A stretch of 64,000 bases of DNA from Arthrobacter zhaoxinii (GTDB taxonomy: Bacteria; Actinomycetota; Actinomycetes; Actinomycetales; Micrococcaceae). Position numbers and translations under genes: made by a program. This document shows positions 50,572 through 59,635 of this stretch, in pieces (positions within the stretch are counted from its first letter, which is position 1; every line of letters starts with the position of its first letter). The DNA is taken from positions 1,674,001 through 1,738,000 of the forward strand of contig NZ_CP104275.1 in assembly GCF_025244925.1 (NCBI RefSeq). Reading direction: 5' to 3'. The notes beneath the pieces were generated by a model. That model was not told where the DNA came from. It was given only the letters and a program-made list of their open reading frames with translations, and did no database searches.

Positions 50572-51672
50572 GTGGGCACGGCGGCAGATTCAATGATCAG
50601 GGTGGCGTCAGTGCCGCACAGCCAGGTCTACATCCGGCATACCGGTGCCGTCCCCGGCGAGCGGAATCCCGTAGTGCGCCTGCCGGACCCCGATCCCCGC
50701 AATCCGGGCCAGTCCACGGAAGCGACGTGGTGGCCGCCGGTCATGCTGGACGCGGCCTGGATCCGGGAGAACGCGGACAGCTTCGACCTGATGCACATCC
50801 ACTTCGGCTTCGATGCCATTTCCCCCGCGGATCTCCGGGCCGTCACCACGGAGTTGAAGGCGCAGGGAAAACCGCTGGTCTACACGGTCCACGACCTGCG
50901 CAATCCGCACCACCTCACGCCGGAGGCGCACGACGCGCAGCTTGACGTGCTGATTTCCGCAGCCGATGCGCTGATCACGCTCACGCCCGGGGCGGCCGAC
51001 GTCGTCGAGCGTCGATGGGGCCGCCGCCCGCAGGTGCTGCCGCACCCGCACGTTGTCGGGCTCGACGAGCTGGAGCGGCGCCAGGCCCGGCGGCTCGCGG
51101 CCGGTCCCCGCGGGGAGTTCCGCGTCGGGGTGCACCTGAAGAGCCTGCGCCCGAACATGATGGACGGGGCGGTGCTGCCGGACCTGCTCGACGCCGTGGA
51201 GCAGCTTCCCGGTGCCGTGCTGCAGGTGAACGGGCACCCGGACATCCTCACTCCCGGAGGGGAGAAGTTCCGTCCGGAACTGCACCGCTGGCTTACGGAA
51301 GCCGCCGACGCCGGGCGGCTGGAGCTGCAGGTCCGCGACTACTTCGACGAGCCTGCACTGTGGGACTACCTGTCGGGCCTGGATGTGTCCGTGCTGCCGT
51401 ACCGGTTCGGCACCCACTCCGGCTGGCTGGAGGCCTGCACCGACCTGGGTACGAGTGTGCTGGCGCCGTCCTGCGGTTTCTATGCCCAGCAGCGCTCCAC
51501 CGTTACCGAATTCGTCCACGACGAAGAGGGACTGGATGCCCAGTCCCTCGCCAGGGGGCTCAAGCAGCTGCATTCATCCCGTTCCTGGCCCGGACTGAGC
51601 CGGGAGGAACGGACCGCCGAGCGCCGCCGGGTGGCCGCCGCCCACGAAGACATCTACCGCTCCCTGCTCTAG
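50572..51672 (+). CDS. Glycosyltransferase (GT4-like)
   Basis: 366 aa from GTG 50572, with AAGGAG 5 nt upstream. GT-B fold: DLMHIHFGFDAISPADL, LVYTVHDLRNPHHLTPEAH and VLPHPHVVG mark the N-terminal half. The C-terminal half has FRVGVHLKSLRPNMMDGAVLP and a GTHSGWLEACTDLGTSVLAPSCGFY donor block with the second Glu of the EX7E-type motif (here LEACTDLG). Fourth glycosyltransferase of the cluster; donor and acceptor unknown. It ends in an ERRRVAAAHEDIYRSLL tail. Confidence 0.82.
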   Translation: MGTAADSMIRVASVPHSQVYIRHTGAVPGERNPVVRLPDPDPRNPGQSTEATWWPPVMLDAAWIRENADSFDLMHIHFGFDAISPADLRAVTTELKAQGKPLVYTVHDLRNPHHLTPEAHDAQLDVLISAADALITLTPGAADVVERRWGRRPQVLPHPHVVGLDELERRQARRLAAGPRGEFRVGVHLKSLRPNMMDGAVLPDLLDAVEQLPGAVLQVNGHPDILTPGGEKFRPELHRWLTEAADAGRLELQVRDYFDEPALWDYLSGLDVSVLPYRFGTHSGWLEACTDLGTSVLAPSCGFYAQQRSTVTEFVHDEEGLDAQSLARGLKQLHSSRSWPGLSREERTAERRRVAAAHEDIYRSLL

Positions 51673-51810
51673 GCTTCCGGGATTGGGTCGGCGGACCGCC
51701 GCGCATGCGTCGCACGGGACCCGGGGCCTGTCGGCGGAACCTGTCCTCCCGCTAGTGTTTCGGTAACGAAGCGCAGCCCACCTGAGGATCGTCGCGGACG
51801 GAGCAGAGCC

Positions 51811-53469
51811 ATGATCAGCCAGCTGGACCGTTACCGGCAGATCGCCGAGATCCTGTCCCGCAACGGTTTGGGCTTCCTGGTGTCCGCTCTCGGCCTCGAG
51901 GGCAGGCTGCCGTTCCGCAGGCAGCAGGAGCCGGTTCCGGCCGGGCGGCCGCGCACCCGGCCCCAGTACCTGCGCACGGCCCTCGAGGAGCTCGGCCCCA
52001 CGTATGTGAAGATCGGCCAGCTGCTCTCCACCCGCCCCGACCTGCTCCCGCCGGATTACCAGCGGGAGCTGGCGAAGCTGCAGGACAATGCCGAAGCGGT
52101 ACCGTGGCCGCAGATCGTGGAAGAGCTGCGTCAGGAACTGGGCGGGGACCCGCTGGAGGTCTTTGGCTCCTTCGACACCACCGTCATGGCGAGCGCCTCG
52201 ATTGGACAGGTCTATGCCGCGACACTGAAGGACGGTACGGAGGTGGTGGTCAAGGTGCGCCGGCCCGGGATTGCAGCCCAGGTGGACCAGGACCTGGAGA
52301 TCCTGCAGAACCTGGCCAATGCGGCCGGCAAACGCTGGGAGGCGGCCCGGGACTATGACATCACCGGGCTGATGGATGAATTCGCCGCCACCCTCCGCTC
52401 CGAGCTGGACTACCTCCAGGAAGGACGCAACGCGGACCGTTTCCAGGTCAACTTCGAAAACGACGCGGCGATTACCATTCCTGCGGTGTACTGGGACCAC
52501 AGCACCTCCCGGGTCCTGACGATGGACCGGATCCGGGGAATGAAGGTCACGGATGTGGACGCGCTCGACGCCGCGGGGATCGACCGTCCCGCTCTCGCGG
52601 TGGCTGCGGCCCGCGTGGAAATGAAAATGGTCTTCGAGGACGGGTTCTTCCATGCAGACCCGCACCCCGGGAATCTTTTCGTGCAGCCCGGCGGCCGGGT
52701 GGGACTGATTGACTTCGGGATGGTGGGGGAGGTGGACGAGAAGCTCCGCAGCCAGCTCTCGGCCCTGTTCATCGGCATAGTGCGCAAGGACCCCGAGCGG
52801 ATTACCAATGCACTTGTTCGGATCAACGCTTCCGGCATGCGGGTGAACCGGGTAAAGCTGAGGATGGACCTGGGACCGCTGATCCGTCTGTACTCCGGCA
52901 AGGACCTGGGCAGCGCGCCGGTGGGGACCATCATCAGCACCGGACTGGGCATCCTGCGTACGCACCACATCCAGCTTCCCCGCGAAATGGCGCTGCTGCT
53001 TCGGATGCTGATCATGACCGAGGGCATGGGCGAGGTGCTGGATCCCCAGTTCCGGCTGGGCCCCACCCTGGGCCCGTACGCCCGCAGGATGGCGCTGCAG
53101 CAGCTGAACCCCGTGAACTACGCCCGCAGGCTCGGCCGTGCGGGAACGGAGGTCCTGGAGCTGGGAGCGGAACTGCCGGACCAGGCACGCCGGCTGCTCA
53201 ACACCCTGGAAATCGAGGGCGTGGAGGTCCACCTCCGCGGTGAGGAACTGCTGCCGCTGGTGATGCGGCTGGAGCGCGTGGGAAACCGGCTGGTGGCGGC
53301 GATCTTCGCTTCGGCGTTTATCCGGGGTGTGGGCGAGCTGACGCTGGGTGACTCGTCCCGCTGGAAATCGTGGCAGGCACCGCTGATGAGCGCCGGGCTC
53401 GCGTCCACCGGCGCGCTGGGCGGGTACATTGCCTGGACTTCGCGACGGGCCCGGCTGCGCGGCATGTGA
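51811..53469 (+). CDS. UbiB/ABC1 (AarF) family atypical kinase
   Basis: 552 aa. KxGQ motif VKIGQLLSTRPDLLPPDY (about residues 67-84), Ala-rich loop ASASIGQVYAA (about 128), catalytic HADPHPGNLF (about 281) and metal-binding DFGM (about 301), with a C-terminal hydrophobic tail (about 525-545). In proteobacteria UbiB supports ubiquinone synthesis; this likely menaquinone-using actinobacterium (inferred) suggests a related role in isoprenoid lipid handling. The ATG has GGAGCAGAG upstream. Monocistronic, ending in a strong hairpin. Confidence 0.92.
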   Translation: MISQLDRYRQIAEILSRNGLGFLVSALGLEGRLPFRRQQEPVPAGRPRTRPQYLRTALEELGPTYVKIGQLLSTRPDLLPPDYQRELAKLQDNAEAVPWPQIVEELRQELGGDPLEVFGSFDTTVMASASIGQVYAATLKDGTEVVVKVRRPGIAAQVDQDLEILQNLANAAGKRWEAARDYDITGLMDEFAATLRSELDYLQEGRNADRFQVNFENDAAITIPAVYWDHSTSRVLTMDRIRGMKVTDVDALDAAGIDRPALAVAAARVEMKMVFEDGFFHADPHPGNLFVQPGGRVGLIDFGMVGEVDEKLRSQLSALFIGIVRKDPERITNALVRINASGMRVNRVKLRMDLGPLIRLYSGKDLGSAPVGTIISTGLGILRTHHIQLPREMALLLRMLIMTEGMGEVLDPQFRLGPTLGPYARRMALQQLNPVNYARRLGRAGTEVLELGAELPDQARRLLNTLEIEGVEVHLRGEELLPLVMRLERVGNRLVAAIFASAFIRGVGELTLGDSSRWKSWQAPLMSAGLASTGALGGYIAWTSRRARLRGM

Positions 53470-53497
53470 CCCGGCGGCACAGTATCCACCCGGATAT

Positions 53498-53542
53498 GCC
53501 ACAGGGCCGGGGCGGGAAATTTTCCCGCCCCCGCCCTGTGGC
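53498..53542. terminator. Hairpin between UbiB gene and MHS transporter
   Basis: GCCACAGGG and CCCTGTGGC form the outer stem, with GGGGCGGGAAA/TTTCCCGCCCC inside, together more than 20 bp of near-perfect stem. It lies between convergent genes and may work in both directions. Confidence 0.75.
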
Positions 53543-53569
53543 TGATGCGTAGGCTGCCGGGGGAATTCC

Positions 53570-54916
53570 CTATGCCGTGGCCGGGCGCACCGGGGCGGCG
53601 GTCTTGGCCGGGCCCAGACCCAGTTCGGCGGTGGGGGTGTGCGCGGTTTCCTTGGCAGTGAGGGCGGAAATCGCAGCGATGGCACAGATGACGCCGGTGA
53701 ACATGCTGGTCACCACCCATCCGCCGGGTTCCAGCCCCCCGATGGCCGCAACGATGGACGGTGCAAAACCGGCCATCAGGAAGCCGAGCTGCGTGCCGAT
53801 GGCCAGGCCGGAGAAGCGGACCTTGGCGCTGAACATCTCTCCGTAGAAGGACGGCCAGACGGCGTTCGCCGCGGCGTAGCCGAAGGAGAAGACTGCTACG
53901 GAAAGGGCGAACTGCAGCAGCGTGTTACCGGATTCCATGGACAGTAGGTAGAACGGCATGATCACTGCACTGGAGACTGCGCCGTAGACGAAGACCGGAC
54001 GGCGCCCGATCCGGTCGGCCAGCCGGCCGAACAACGGCTGCGTGAACAGTGCAAAGACGTTGCCGGCCACCACGAGCCAGAGCGTAATATTCGCGTCCAC
54101 GTTGCCCACCTCGGTGCCGTACTTGATGGCCAGCGTTCCGTACACGGTGGACACCGCCGCAATGAAGGCGCAGCAGATGACGCGAAGCACATCGCGCCAG
54201 TGGTCCTTGAGCAGGACGCCTACCGGCAGCTTCACAATCTCGTTGCGTTCCTTTGCCTCCGTGAAGGTGGGGGTTTCGTGCAGCGAGCGGCGGATGAAGA
54301 AGGTGACAATAACAACCACGGCGCTGAGCCAGAACGGAATGCGCCAGCCGATGCCGTATTTGATGTCGTCCGGCAGGGCAACCACGGGGATGAACACCAG
54401 TGCGGCAAGGATCTGCCCGCCCTGGGTTCCCGTGAGTGTCCAGGACGTGAAGAACGAGCGCCGGTTGTCCGGTGCGTGTTCCAGGGTCATGGAACTGGCG
54501 CCGGCCTGCTCGCCGGCTGCGGAAAGGCCCTGCATCAGGCGGCAGAAGACCAGCAGGACCGGAGCCCACCAGCCGATCGTGTTGAAGTCCGGCAGGCAGC
54601 CGATCAGGAAGGTGGACCCGCCCATCAGCAGGAGGGTGAACATCAGGACCTTCTGGCGGCCCACCCGGTCACCGAAGTGTCCGAGGATGACGGCGCCCAC
54701 CGGACGGGCGATGTAGGCGAAACCAAAGGTGGCAAGCGACATAACGCTGGCCTGGGTGTCGGCATCCGGGAAGAACACGCGCGGAAAAATGAGCGCGGCG
54801 GCGGAACCGAAAATGAAGAAATCGTAGTACTCGACGGCACTGCCCATAAAGCTGGCAGTGGCGGCCTTGCGCGGGGTCTTACCCGTCGCGGGTCCAGCGG
54901 GGGCGGATGCGTCCAT
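53570..54916 (-). CDS. MHS-type MFS transporter, probable aromatic-acid (shikimate/quinate) symporter
   Basis: 448 aa with about 12 transmembrane segments. FMGSAVEYYDFFIFGSAAALIFP at the N-terminus and GHFGDRVGRQKVL in the 2-3 loop are diagnostic of the metabolite:H+ symporter (MHS) family (ShiA, ProP, PcaT-type). ATG at 54916 with AGGAGAG upstream; the longer frame to 55117 lacks support. It diverges from the shikimate dehydrogenase gene, so it most likely imports shikimate, quinate or dehydroshikimate. QsuA of Corynebacterium plays this role in the analogous cluster. Confidence 0.88.
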   Translation of the reverse strand: MDASAPAGPATGKTPRKAATASFMGSAVEYYDFFIFGSAAALIFPRVFFPDADTQASVMSLATFGFAYIARPVGAVILGHFGDRVGRQKVLMFTLLLMGGSTFLIGCLPDFNTIGWWAPVLLVFCRLMQGLSAAGEQAGASSMTLEHAPDNRRSFFTSWTLTGTQGGQILAALVFIPVVALPDDIKYGIGWRIPFWLSAVVVIVTFFIRRSLHETPTFTEAKERNEIVKLPVGVLLKDHWRDVLRVICCAFIAAVSTVYGTLAIKYGTEVGNVDANITLWLVVAGNVFALFTQPLFGRLADRIGRRPVFVYGAVSSAVIMPFYLLSMESGNTLLQFALSVAVFSFGYAAANAVWPSFYGEMFSAKVRFSGLAIGTQLGFLMAGFAPSIVAAIGGLEPGGWVVTSMFTGVICAIAAISALTAKETAHTPTAELGLGPAKTAAPVRPATA

Positions 54917-54999
54917 TGCATCTCTCCTGACGGTGGCTGAAGTGGGGGGCAGAGCGGAGATGGAAAGTGTGCTGCGGAAGCCTGGATGGGACGCCCGGT

Positions 55000-55035
55000 G
55001 TGCACTATGCGCACCTGTGTGCATTCTCCGTACAC
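55000..55035. promoter_or_regulatory. Pair of GTGCA-type palindromes near the transporter promoter
   Basis: GTGCACTATGCGCAC (55000-55014, one mismatched pair) and GTGTGCATTCTCCGTACAC (55017-55035, arms match 5 of 6) occur back to back about 85-120 nt upstream of the transporter ATG. They share GTGCA-type half-sites with a third site at 55111-55124. They are good candidates for the binding of the IclR regulator encoded at 57933. Confidence 0.5.
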
Positions 55036-55110
55036 TTGAAGTAATGTAGCCCACAGTTATGGGCCGGGCAAGCCGCGGCCAAATCGGCCCGCGTTCGTCG
55101 GAACCGGCCC

Positions 55111-55124
55111 TGCACACGTATGCA
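55111..55124. promoter_or_regulatory. GTGCA-type palindrome near the shikimate dehydrogenase start
   Basis: TGCACACGTATGCA is a 14-bp palindrome with one mismatched pair, 24 nt upstream of the shikimate dehydrogenase ATG, followed by another TGCA at 55127-55130. It likely belongs to the same operator set as 55000-55035. Confidence 0.5.
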
Positions 55125-55147
55125 CATGCACCGGAAGGAACAGCACC

Positions 55148-56020
55148 ATGAGCGGCACCGGGGAATCATTCGTTGTCGGATTGATCGGGGAGGGCATTAC
55201 GGCTTCCCTCACTCCTCCCATGCATGAAAAGGAAGCGGATCAGCAGGGCCTGCGCTACATCTACCGGCCCATCGACCTCACCGTCCTGAACCGCCCGGGC
55301 ACCGACGTGGGAGCGCTGCTGCGCGCCGGCCGGGACCTGGGCTTCAACGCTTTCAACGTTACCCATCCCTGCAAGCAATTGGTCCTCGCTGAACTGGATG
55401 TTGTGTCCGACGACGCCGCCCGGCTGGGCGCTGTCAACACGGTCCTGATCCGGGACGGCCGGTTCATCGGACACAACACCGATTTCTCCGGCTTCGGCGG
55501 GGCGCTGGCCGGCGGGCTTCCGGATGCCGCACTGGATTCGGTGGTCCAGCTGGGCGTGGGCGGGGCCGGTGCGGCCGTGGCCTATGCCCTGCTCAAGGCG
55601 GGTACCGGCGAGCTGACCCTGCTGGACCTGGATCCTGTGCGTGCTGCCGAGCGCGCCGCAGCGCTGTCCGGGCTTTTCCCGGACCAGCGGATCACCGCAG
55701 GCACGCCGGCGGACCTCCCCTCGGTCCTGCCCGGAGCCGACGGCCTGGTCCATGCCACACCGGTGGGGATGCATTCCCATCCCGGCATCGCCGTGGACCT
55801 GGACCTGCTCAGTTCCTCCCAGTGGGTGGCCGACGTCGTCTACCGTCCGGTGGAAACGGAACTGATCCGCGGAGCCCGGGAGCGCGGGTGCCGGGTGCTG
55901 GACGGCGGCCGGATGGCCGTGGGCCAGGCCGTGGACGCCTTCGAACTGATCACCGGCATCCGTCCCGACGCCGCGCGGATGCTCACCCACTTCCACGAAC
56001 TGATTAGCCAGGGCCGCTGA
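55148..56020 (+). CDS. Quinate/shikimate dehydrogenase (QsuD-type)
   Basis: 290 aa. NVTHPCKQ holds the catalytic Lys, HNTDFSGF the catalytic Asp, and GVGGAGAAVAYALLKAG is the nucleotide-binding glycine motif. ELTLLDLDPVRA has an Asp after the beta-2 strand, suggesting NAD preference, as in the catabolic QsuD enzymes rather than NADP-dependent AroE. It converts shikimate (and possibly quinate) to 3-dehydro products that the next gene channels to protocatechuate. GGAAGGAA precedes the ATG. Nineteen nt before the dehydratase gene. Confidence 0.9.
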   Translation: MSGTGESFVVGLIGEGITASLTPPMHEKEADQQGLRYIYRPIDLTVLNRPGTDVGALLRAGRDLGFNAFNVTHPCKQLVLAELDVVSDDAARLGAVNTVLIRDGRFIGHNTDFSGFGGALAGGLPDAALDSVVQLGVGGAGAAVAYALLKAGTGELTLLDLDPVRAAERAAALSGLFPDQRITAGTPADLPSVLPGADGLVHATPVGMHSHPGIAVDLDLLSSSQWVADVVYRPVETELIRGARERGCRVLDGGRMAVGQAVDAFELITGIRPDAARMLTHFHELISQGR

Positions 56021-56039
56021 AGGCCGGGACCGGAGCACC

Positions 56040-57932
56040 ATGCGTACGTCAATTGCCACCGTCTGCCTGAGCGGGACGCTCGAAGAGAAAATGCGCGCCT
56101 GCGCGGATGCCGGTTTCGACGGCATTGAAATCTTCGAGCCGGACCTTTTGGTGTCCCCGTCCAGCCCGGAGCAGATCCGCGCCCTGGCGGACACCCTGGG
56201 ACTGACCCTGGACCTGTACCAGCCGTTCCGCGACTTCGAAGGCGTGGAGGAGCCCCTCCTGACTGCCAACCTGGACCGGGCCCGGGCCAAGTTCGAGCTG
56301 ATGAACCGCCTGGGCATCGGGACCATGCTGCTGTGCAGCAACGTGGGCACGGCGACCATTGACGACGACGCCGCGGCGGCGGACCAGCTGCGCCGGCTGG
56401 GGAAGCTGGCTGCAGGCTACGGGGTAAAGGTTGCCTACGAAGCCCTTGCCTGGGGCCGCTACGTGAATGACTTCGAGCATGCCCAGCGCATTGTGGACCT
56501 CGCCGACCACCCGCAGATCGGCACCTGCTTGGACAGCTTCCACATCCTCTCCCGCGGCTGGGACCCGGCTGCGATCGAAAAAATCCCCGCGGAGAAGATC
56601 TTCTTCGTCCAGCTCGCCGACGCGCCGGAACTGTCCCTGGATGTCCTCTCCTGGAGCCGGCACTACCGGGTCTTTCCGGGAGAGGGCGCATTCGACCTGG
56701 TGCGGTTCATGGCCCACCTGGTCCGCAGCGGCTATGACGGGCCGGTGTCCCTGGAGATCTTCAACGACGTGTTCCGGCAGACCGCCGAGGACCGCACCGC
56801 CGTGGACGCCATGCGGTCCCTCATCTGGCTGGAGGAGCGCACGGCGTCGTACCTCGCACGGCACGACGCCGGCACGCACTATCCCATGTCCCTCGCGACC
56901 CTGCCGAGCGTGGCCGAGCCCACCGGCTTCAACTTCGCCGAGGTCAAGGCCGGGAGCCCGGACACGGTGTCCGCGCTCCTGCATCAGCTGGGCTTCACCT
57001 TCGCCGGGCGGCACCGGACCAAACCCGTGCAGCTGTGGACCTCCGGCACGGCGCGGGTGATCATCAACGGGCAGCAGGCCGGGGGAATGGAACCGGGCAT
57101 CTCCGCGCTGGGGCTGGATGTGCAGGACCCGCAGGCTGCGGCGTCCCGTGCGGTGCAGCTGCGCGCCCGGCCTGTCAGCCGGCGCAGCCAGGCGGACGAG
57201 CAGGTGCTGCAGGCCGTGTTTGCCCCGGATTCCACGGAGGTCTTCCTCTGCGAGGCCACCGCCGACGGCACGGCCGCGTGGGCGGACGAATTCGGACCTG
57301 CGGCAGAGAACGGTCCCGGCGGAACCGGCCCTGACGAACCCGCCGGACAGCCGCTGATTTCGGCCATTGACCATATCAACCTGTCGCAGCCCTGGCAGCA
57401 CTTCGACGAAGCCGTCCTTTTCTACGAATCCACGCTTTCCCTGACTCCCATTGCCTCGCAGGAGGTTCCCAGCCCCATGGGCCTGGTCCGCAGCCAGGTG
57501 ATGCGCAGCGCCGACGGCGGGGTGCGGCTGGCGCTGAACATCGCCCCGCTGATCGTGGAATCCGAGCCCGGCGGCGCGGAGTACCCCCAGCACGTGGCCT
57601 TCACCTCCACCGATCTGGTCGCCACCGCCCGCCAGGCCGCCGAAAGGGGGCTGCGGTTCCTGCCCGTGCCGGCCAATTACTATGAGGACCTGGCCGCCCG
57701 CTTCCGGCTTGATCCGGGGTTCCTGGCCGAACTACAGGATCTGAACCTGCTGTATGACCGCGACGGCGACGGCGAATTCCTGCACTTCTACACGGGCACC
57801 GTGGGCAATGTGTTCTTCGAAGTGGTGGAGCGGCGCGGCGGGTATGAGGGCTACGGTGCACCCAATGCCCCCGTCCGGCTGGCGTCCCAGTACCTTGCCT
57901 CCCGCGGGGAGCCGAAACGGAAGGCAGGTTAA
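56040..57932 (+). CDS. 3-dehydroshikimate dehydratase, QsuB-type fusion (TIM barrel + HPPD-like domain)
   Basis: 630 aa. The N-terminal half (about 1-285) is a xylose-isomerase-like TIM barrel of the 3-dehydroshikimate dehydratase type (FDGIEIFEPDLL, VAYEALAWGRYVNDF, GTCLDSFHILSRGWDP, FVQLADAPELSLDVL). The C-terminal half (about 297-620) is a 4-hydroxyphenylpyruvate-dioxygenase-like domain with AIDHINLSQPW, YPQHVAFTSTDLV and NVFFEVVERRGG. This two-domain layout is that of Corynebacterium QsuB, which makes protocatechuate from 3-dehydroshikimate. The stop is immediately followed by the IclR GTG start. Confidence 0.92.
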   Translation: MRTSIATVCLSGTLEEKMRACADAGFDGIEIFEPDLLVSPSSPEQIRALADTLGLTLDLYQPFRDFEGVEEPLLTANLDRARAKFELMNRLGIGTMLLCSNVGTATIDDDAAAADQLRRLGKLAAGYGVKVAYEALAWGRYVNDFEHAQRIVDLADHPQIGTCLDSFHILSRGWDPAAIEKIPAEKIFFVQLADAPELSLDVLSWSRHYRVFPGEGAFDLVRFMAHLVRSGYDGPVSLEIFNDVFRQTAEDRTAVDAMRSLIWLEERTASYLARHDAGTHYPMSLATLPSVAEPTGFNFAEVKAGSPDTVSALLHQLGFTFAGRHRTKPVQLWTSGTARVIINGQQAGGMEPGISALGLDVQDPQAAASRAVQLRARPVSRRSQADEQVLQAVFAPDSTEVFLCEATADGTAAWADEFGPAAENGPGGTGPDEPAGQPLISAIDHINLSQPWQHFDEAVLFYESTLSLTPIASQEVPSPMGLVRSQVMRSADGGVRLALNIAPLIVESEPGGAEYPQHVAFTSTDLVATARQAAERGLRFLPVPANYYEDLAARFRLDPGFLAELQDLNLLYDRDGDGEFLHFYTGTVGNVFFEVVERRGGYEGYGAPNAPVRLASQYLASRGEPKRKAG

Positions 57933-58688
57933 GTGGAGGCCGCAGACGGCTATTACGTGAAGTCGGTGGAGAAGGCCTTCGCCGTGCTGGGCACCTTCAC
58001 GTTGAACGTGCCCGAACACACCGTCAGCTCCGCAGCCGCGGCGGCAGGCATCAGCCGGGCTGCGGCTCGCCGGTTCCTCCTTACCCTCCGGGACCTGGGT
58101 TACCTGGGCTTTGACGGAACCACGTTCCGGCTGGCGCCGCGCACCCTGGATATCGGTTCCTCGTTCCTGGCACACCTCTCGCTGCCGCACGCGGCTGAGC
58201 CGCACCTGAAGCAGCTCTCCGCGGACCTCGGTGAGACCACGTCGCTGTGCATCCTGGACGGGTCCGACGTCGTCTACGTTTCGCGGATCACCTCGCCCCG
58301 CCTGATGCGGGTGGCAGTCAACGTCGGCACCCGGTTCCCGGCCTGGGCCACGTCCATGGGCAGGGTGCTGCTGGCGTCCCTCCCTGAGGCGGAGCAGGAA
58401 GCGTACTTCGACACGGTGGAACTGCTGCCCTACACCGCGCACACCGTCCGCACCGTGGAGGAGCTGCGGAAGGCAGTGCACGACGCCGGCGATCGGGGCT
58501 GGTCACGGGTGGCCGACGAGCTGGAAGACGGCCTGCGGGGCGTGGCCGTTCCGGTCCGCAGCGGCGACGGCACAGTTGTGGCCGCTGCGAACGTGTCGCT
58601 GCAGCTGCACAGCTCGGCACGTGCGGAGGAGACCGTGATCCCGCCGCTGCGGGCAGCCGCGGACCGGATCGGCCGCGACCTCGGCTAG
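57933..58688 (+). CDS. IclR family transcriptional regulator
   Basis: 251 aa. Winged HTH at about 10-70 (SVEKAFAVLGTF, AAGISRAAARRFLLTLRDLGYL), then the IclR ligand-binding domain (TTSLCILDGSDVVYVSRI, GTRFPAWATSMGRVLLASL, RGVAVPVRSGDGTVVAAANVS). The PcaR/PobR-like subgroup regulates protocatechuate and related aromatic genes. It is the last gene of the qsu-type operon and likely controls the divergent promoter at 54917-55147. Its stop overlaps the convergent glutaminase gene by 4 nt. Confidence 0.9.
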   Translation: MEAADGYYVKSVEKAFAVLGTFTLNVPEHTVSSAAAAAGISRAAARRFLLTLRDLGYLGFDGTTFRLAPRTLDIGSSFLAHLSLPHAAEPHLKQLSADLGETTSLCILDGSDVVYVSRITSPRLMRVAVNVGTRFPAWATSMGRVLLASLPEAEQEAYFDTVELLPYTAHTVRTVEELRKAVHDAGDRGWSRVADELEDGLRGVAVPVRSGDGTVVAAANVSLQLHSSARAEETVIPPLRAAADRIGRDLG

Positions 58689-59635
58689 TCGCTGTACTCG
58701 CTGGCCTTGTAAATGCTCAGGCCCAGCGCCGCGGCAACCTGCGCGACCGCCCGCTGTGCCTTGACGCTGTTGCCCACCTCATCCAGCGGCGGCGCGAACC
58801 CGGCAATAGCCAGTTTGCCGGGCATGATGGCCAGGATGCCGCCGCCCACGCCGGACTTACCGGGCAGCCCCACCCGGTAGGCCCAGTCTCCGGAAGCGGT
58901 GTACATGCCTTCCATGGTCATTTCCGCGAGCATGGCCGGGATGTTAGCCGCGGAGACCACCCGGTCTCCGGTCAGGGGGTTGATGCCCTTGTTCGCGATG
59001 GTGGCGCCCATGGCGGCCAGGTCCCGGGCGGTGACCAGGGTGGAACACTGCCGGGTATACACGTCGCACGCCTCCATTGGATCCGAATACATGGTGCCGC
59101 CCGAATACAGCAGCCAGGCTATGGCCCGGTTGTGGAAGTTGGTGGACTGTTCGGAGTCGTTCACCTCGTCGCTCAGACTGATTCTCCGGCCGGCGAAAGC
59201 ACTCTGGACCTGCAGGATCGCCTCCCACCGATCCTCGGCGTTGTCTCCCGGAATCAGTGAAACGGTGGACATGGCCCCCGCGTTGACCAGGGGAGACACC
59301 GGAGTGTCGCCGTGCAGCGCAACGGAGATCACCGAGTTGAACGGTTCCCCGGTGGGGTCCGCCCCGACCTTCTCCTGGAAGGTTTCCAGTCCCACCTGTT
59401 CCATCGCCCATGCCATGGAGAACACTTTGGAAATGGATTCCAGCGCGAACTCGAACCCGGTGTCACCGGCTTCGAACAAGGCTCCGTCCGCCGTCATCGC
59501 GCAGACCCCGAAAAGGTCCGGATTTACCGACGCCAGATACGGGATGTAGCCGGCGTTCCTGCCCCCGGAGTCGTTCCGGTGGTCCGCATAAGCGGTCCGG
59601 ACAGCAGCTTCTACCGCGGAATCGTTCAGCCTCAT
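58685..59635 (-). CDS. glsA: Glutaminase A
   Basis: 316 aa, beta-lactamase-fold glutaminase. The active-site SxxK is ESISK (Ser67, Lys70), with NAGAM, EVNDSEQSTNFHNRAIA and the C-terminal LPGKSGVGGG block. It hydrolyses glutamine to glutamate and ammonia; ammonia consumes protons, so in this operon it is the glutamine-dependent branch of acid resistance. The ATG overlaps the stop of gadC by 4 nt (ATGA), showing co-transcription and translational coupling. Same-operon coupling with gadB and gadC. Confidence 0.95.
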   Translation of the reverse strand: MRLNDSAVEAAVRTAYADHRNDSGGRNAGYIPYLASVNPDLFGVCAMTADGALFEAGDTGFEFALESISKVFSMAWAMEQVGLETFQEKVGADPTGEPFNSVISVALHGDTPVSPLVNAGAMSTVSLIPGDNAEDRWEAILQVQSAFAGRRISLSDEVNDSEQSTNFHNRAIAWLLYSGGTMYSDPMEACDVYTRQCSTLVTARDLAAMGATIANKGINPLTGDRVVSAANIPAMLAEMTMEGMYTASGDWAYRVGLPGKSGVGGGILAIMPGKLAIAGFAPPLDEVGNSVKAQRAVAQVAAALGLSIYKASEYSD

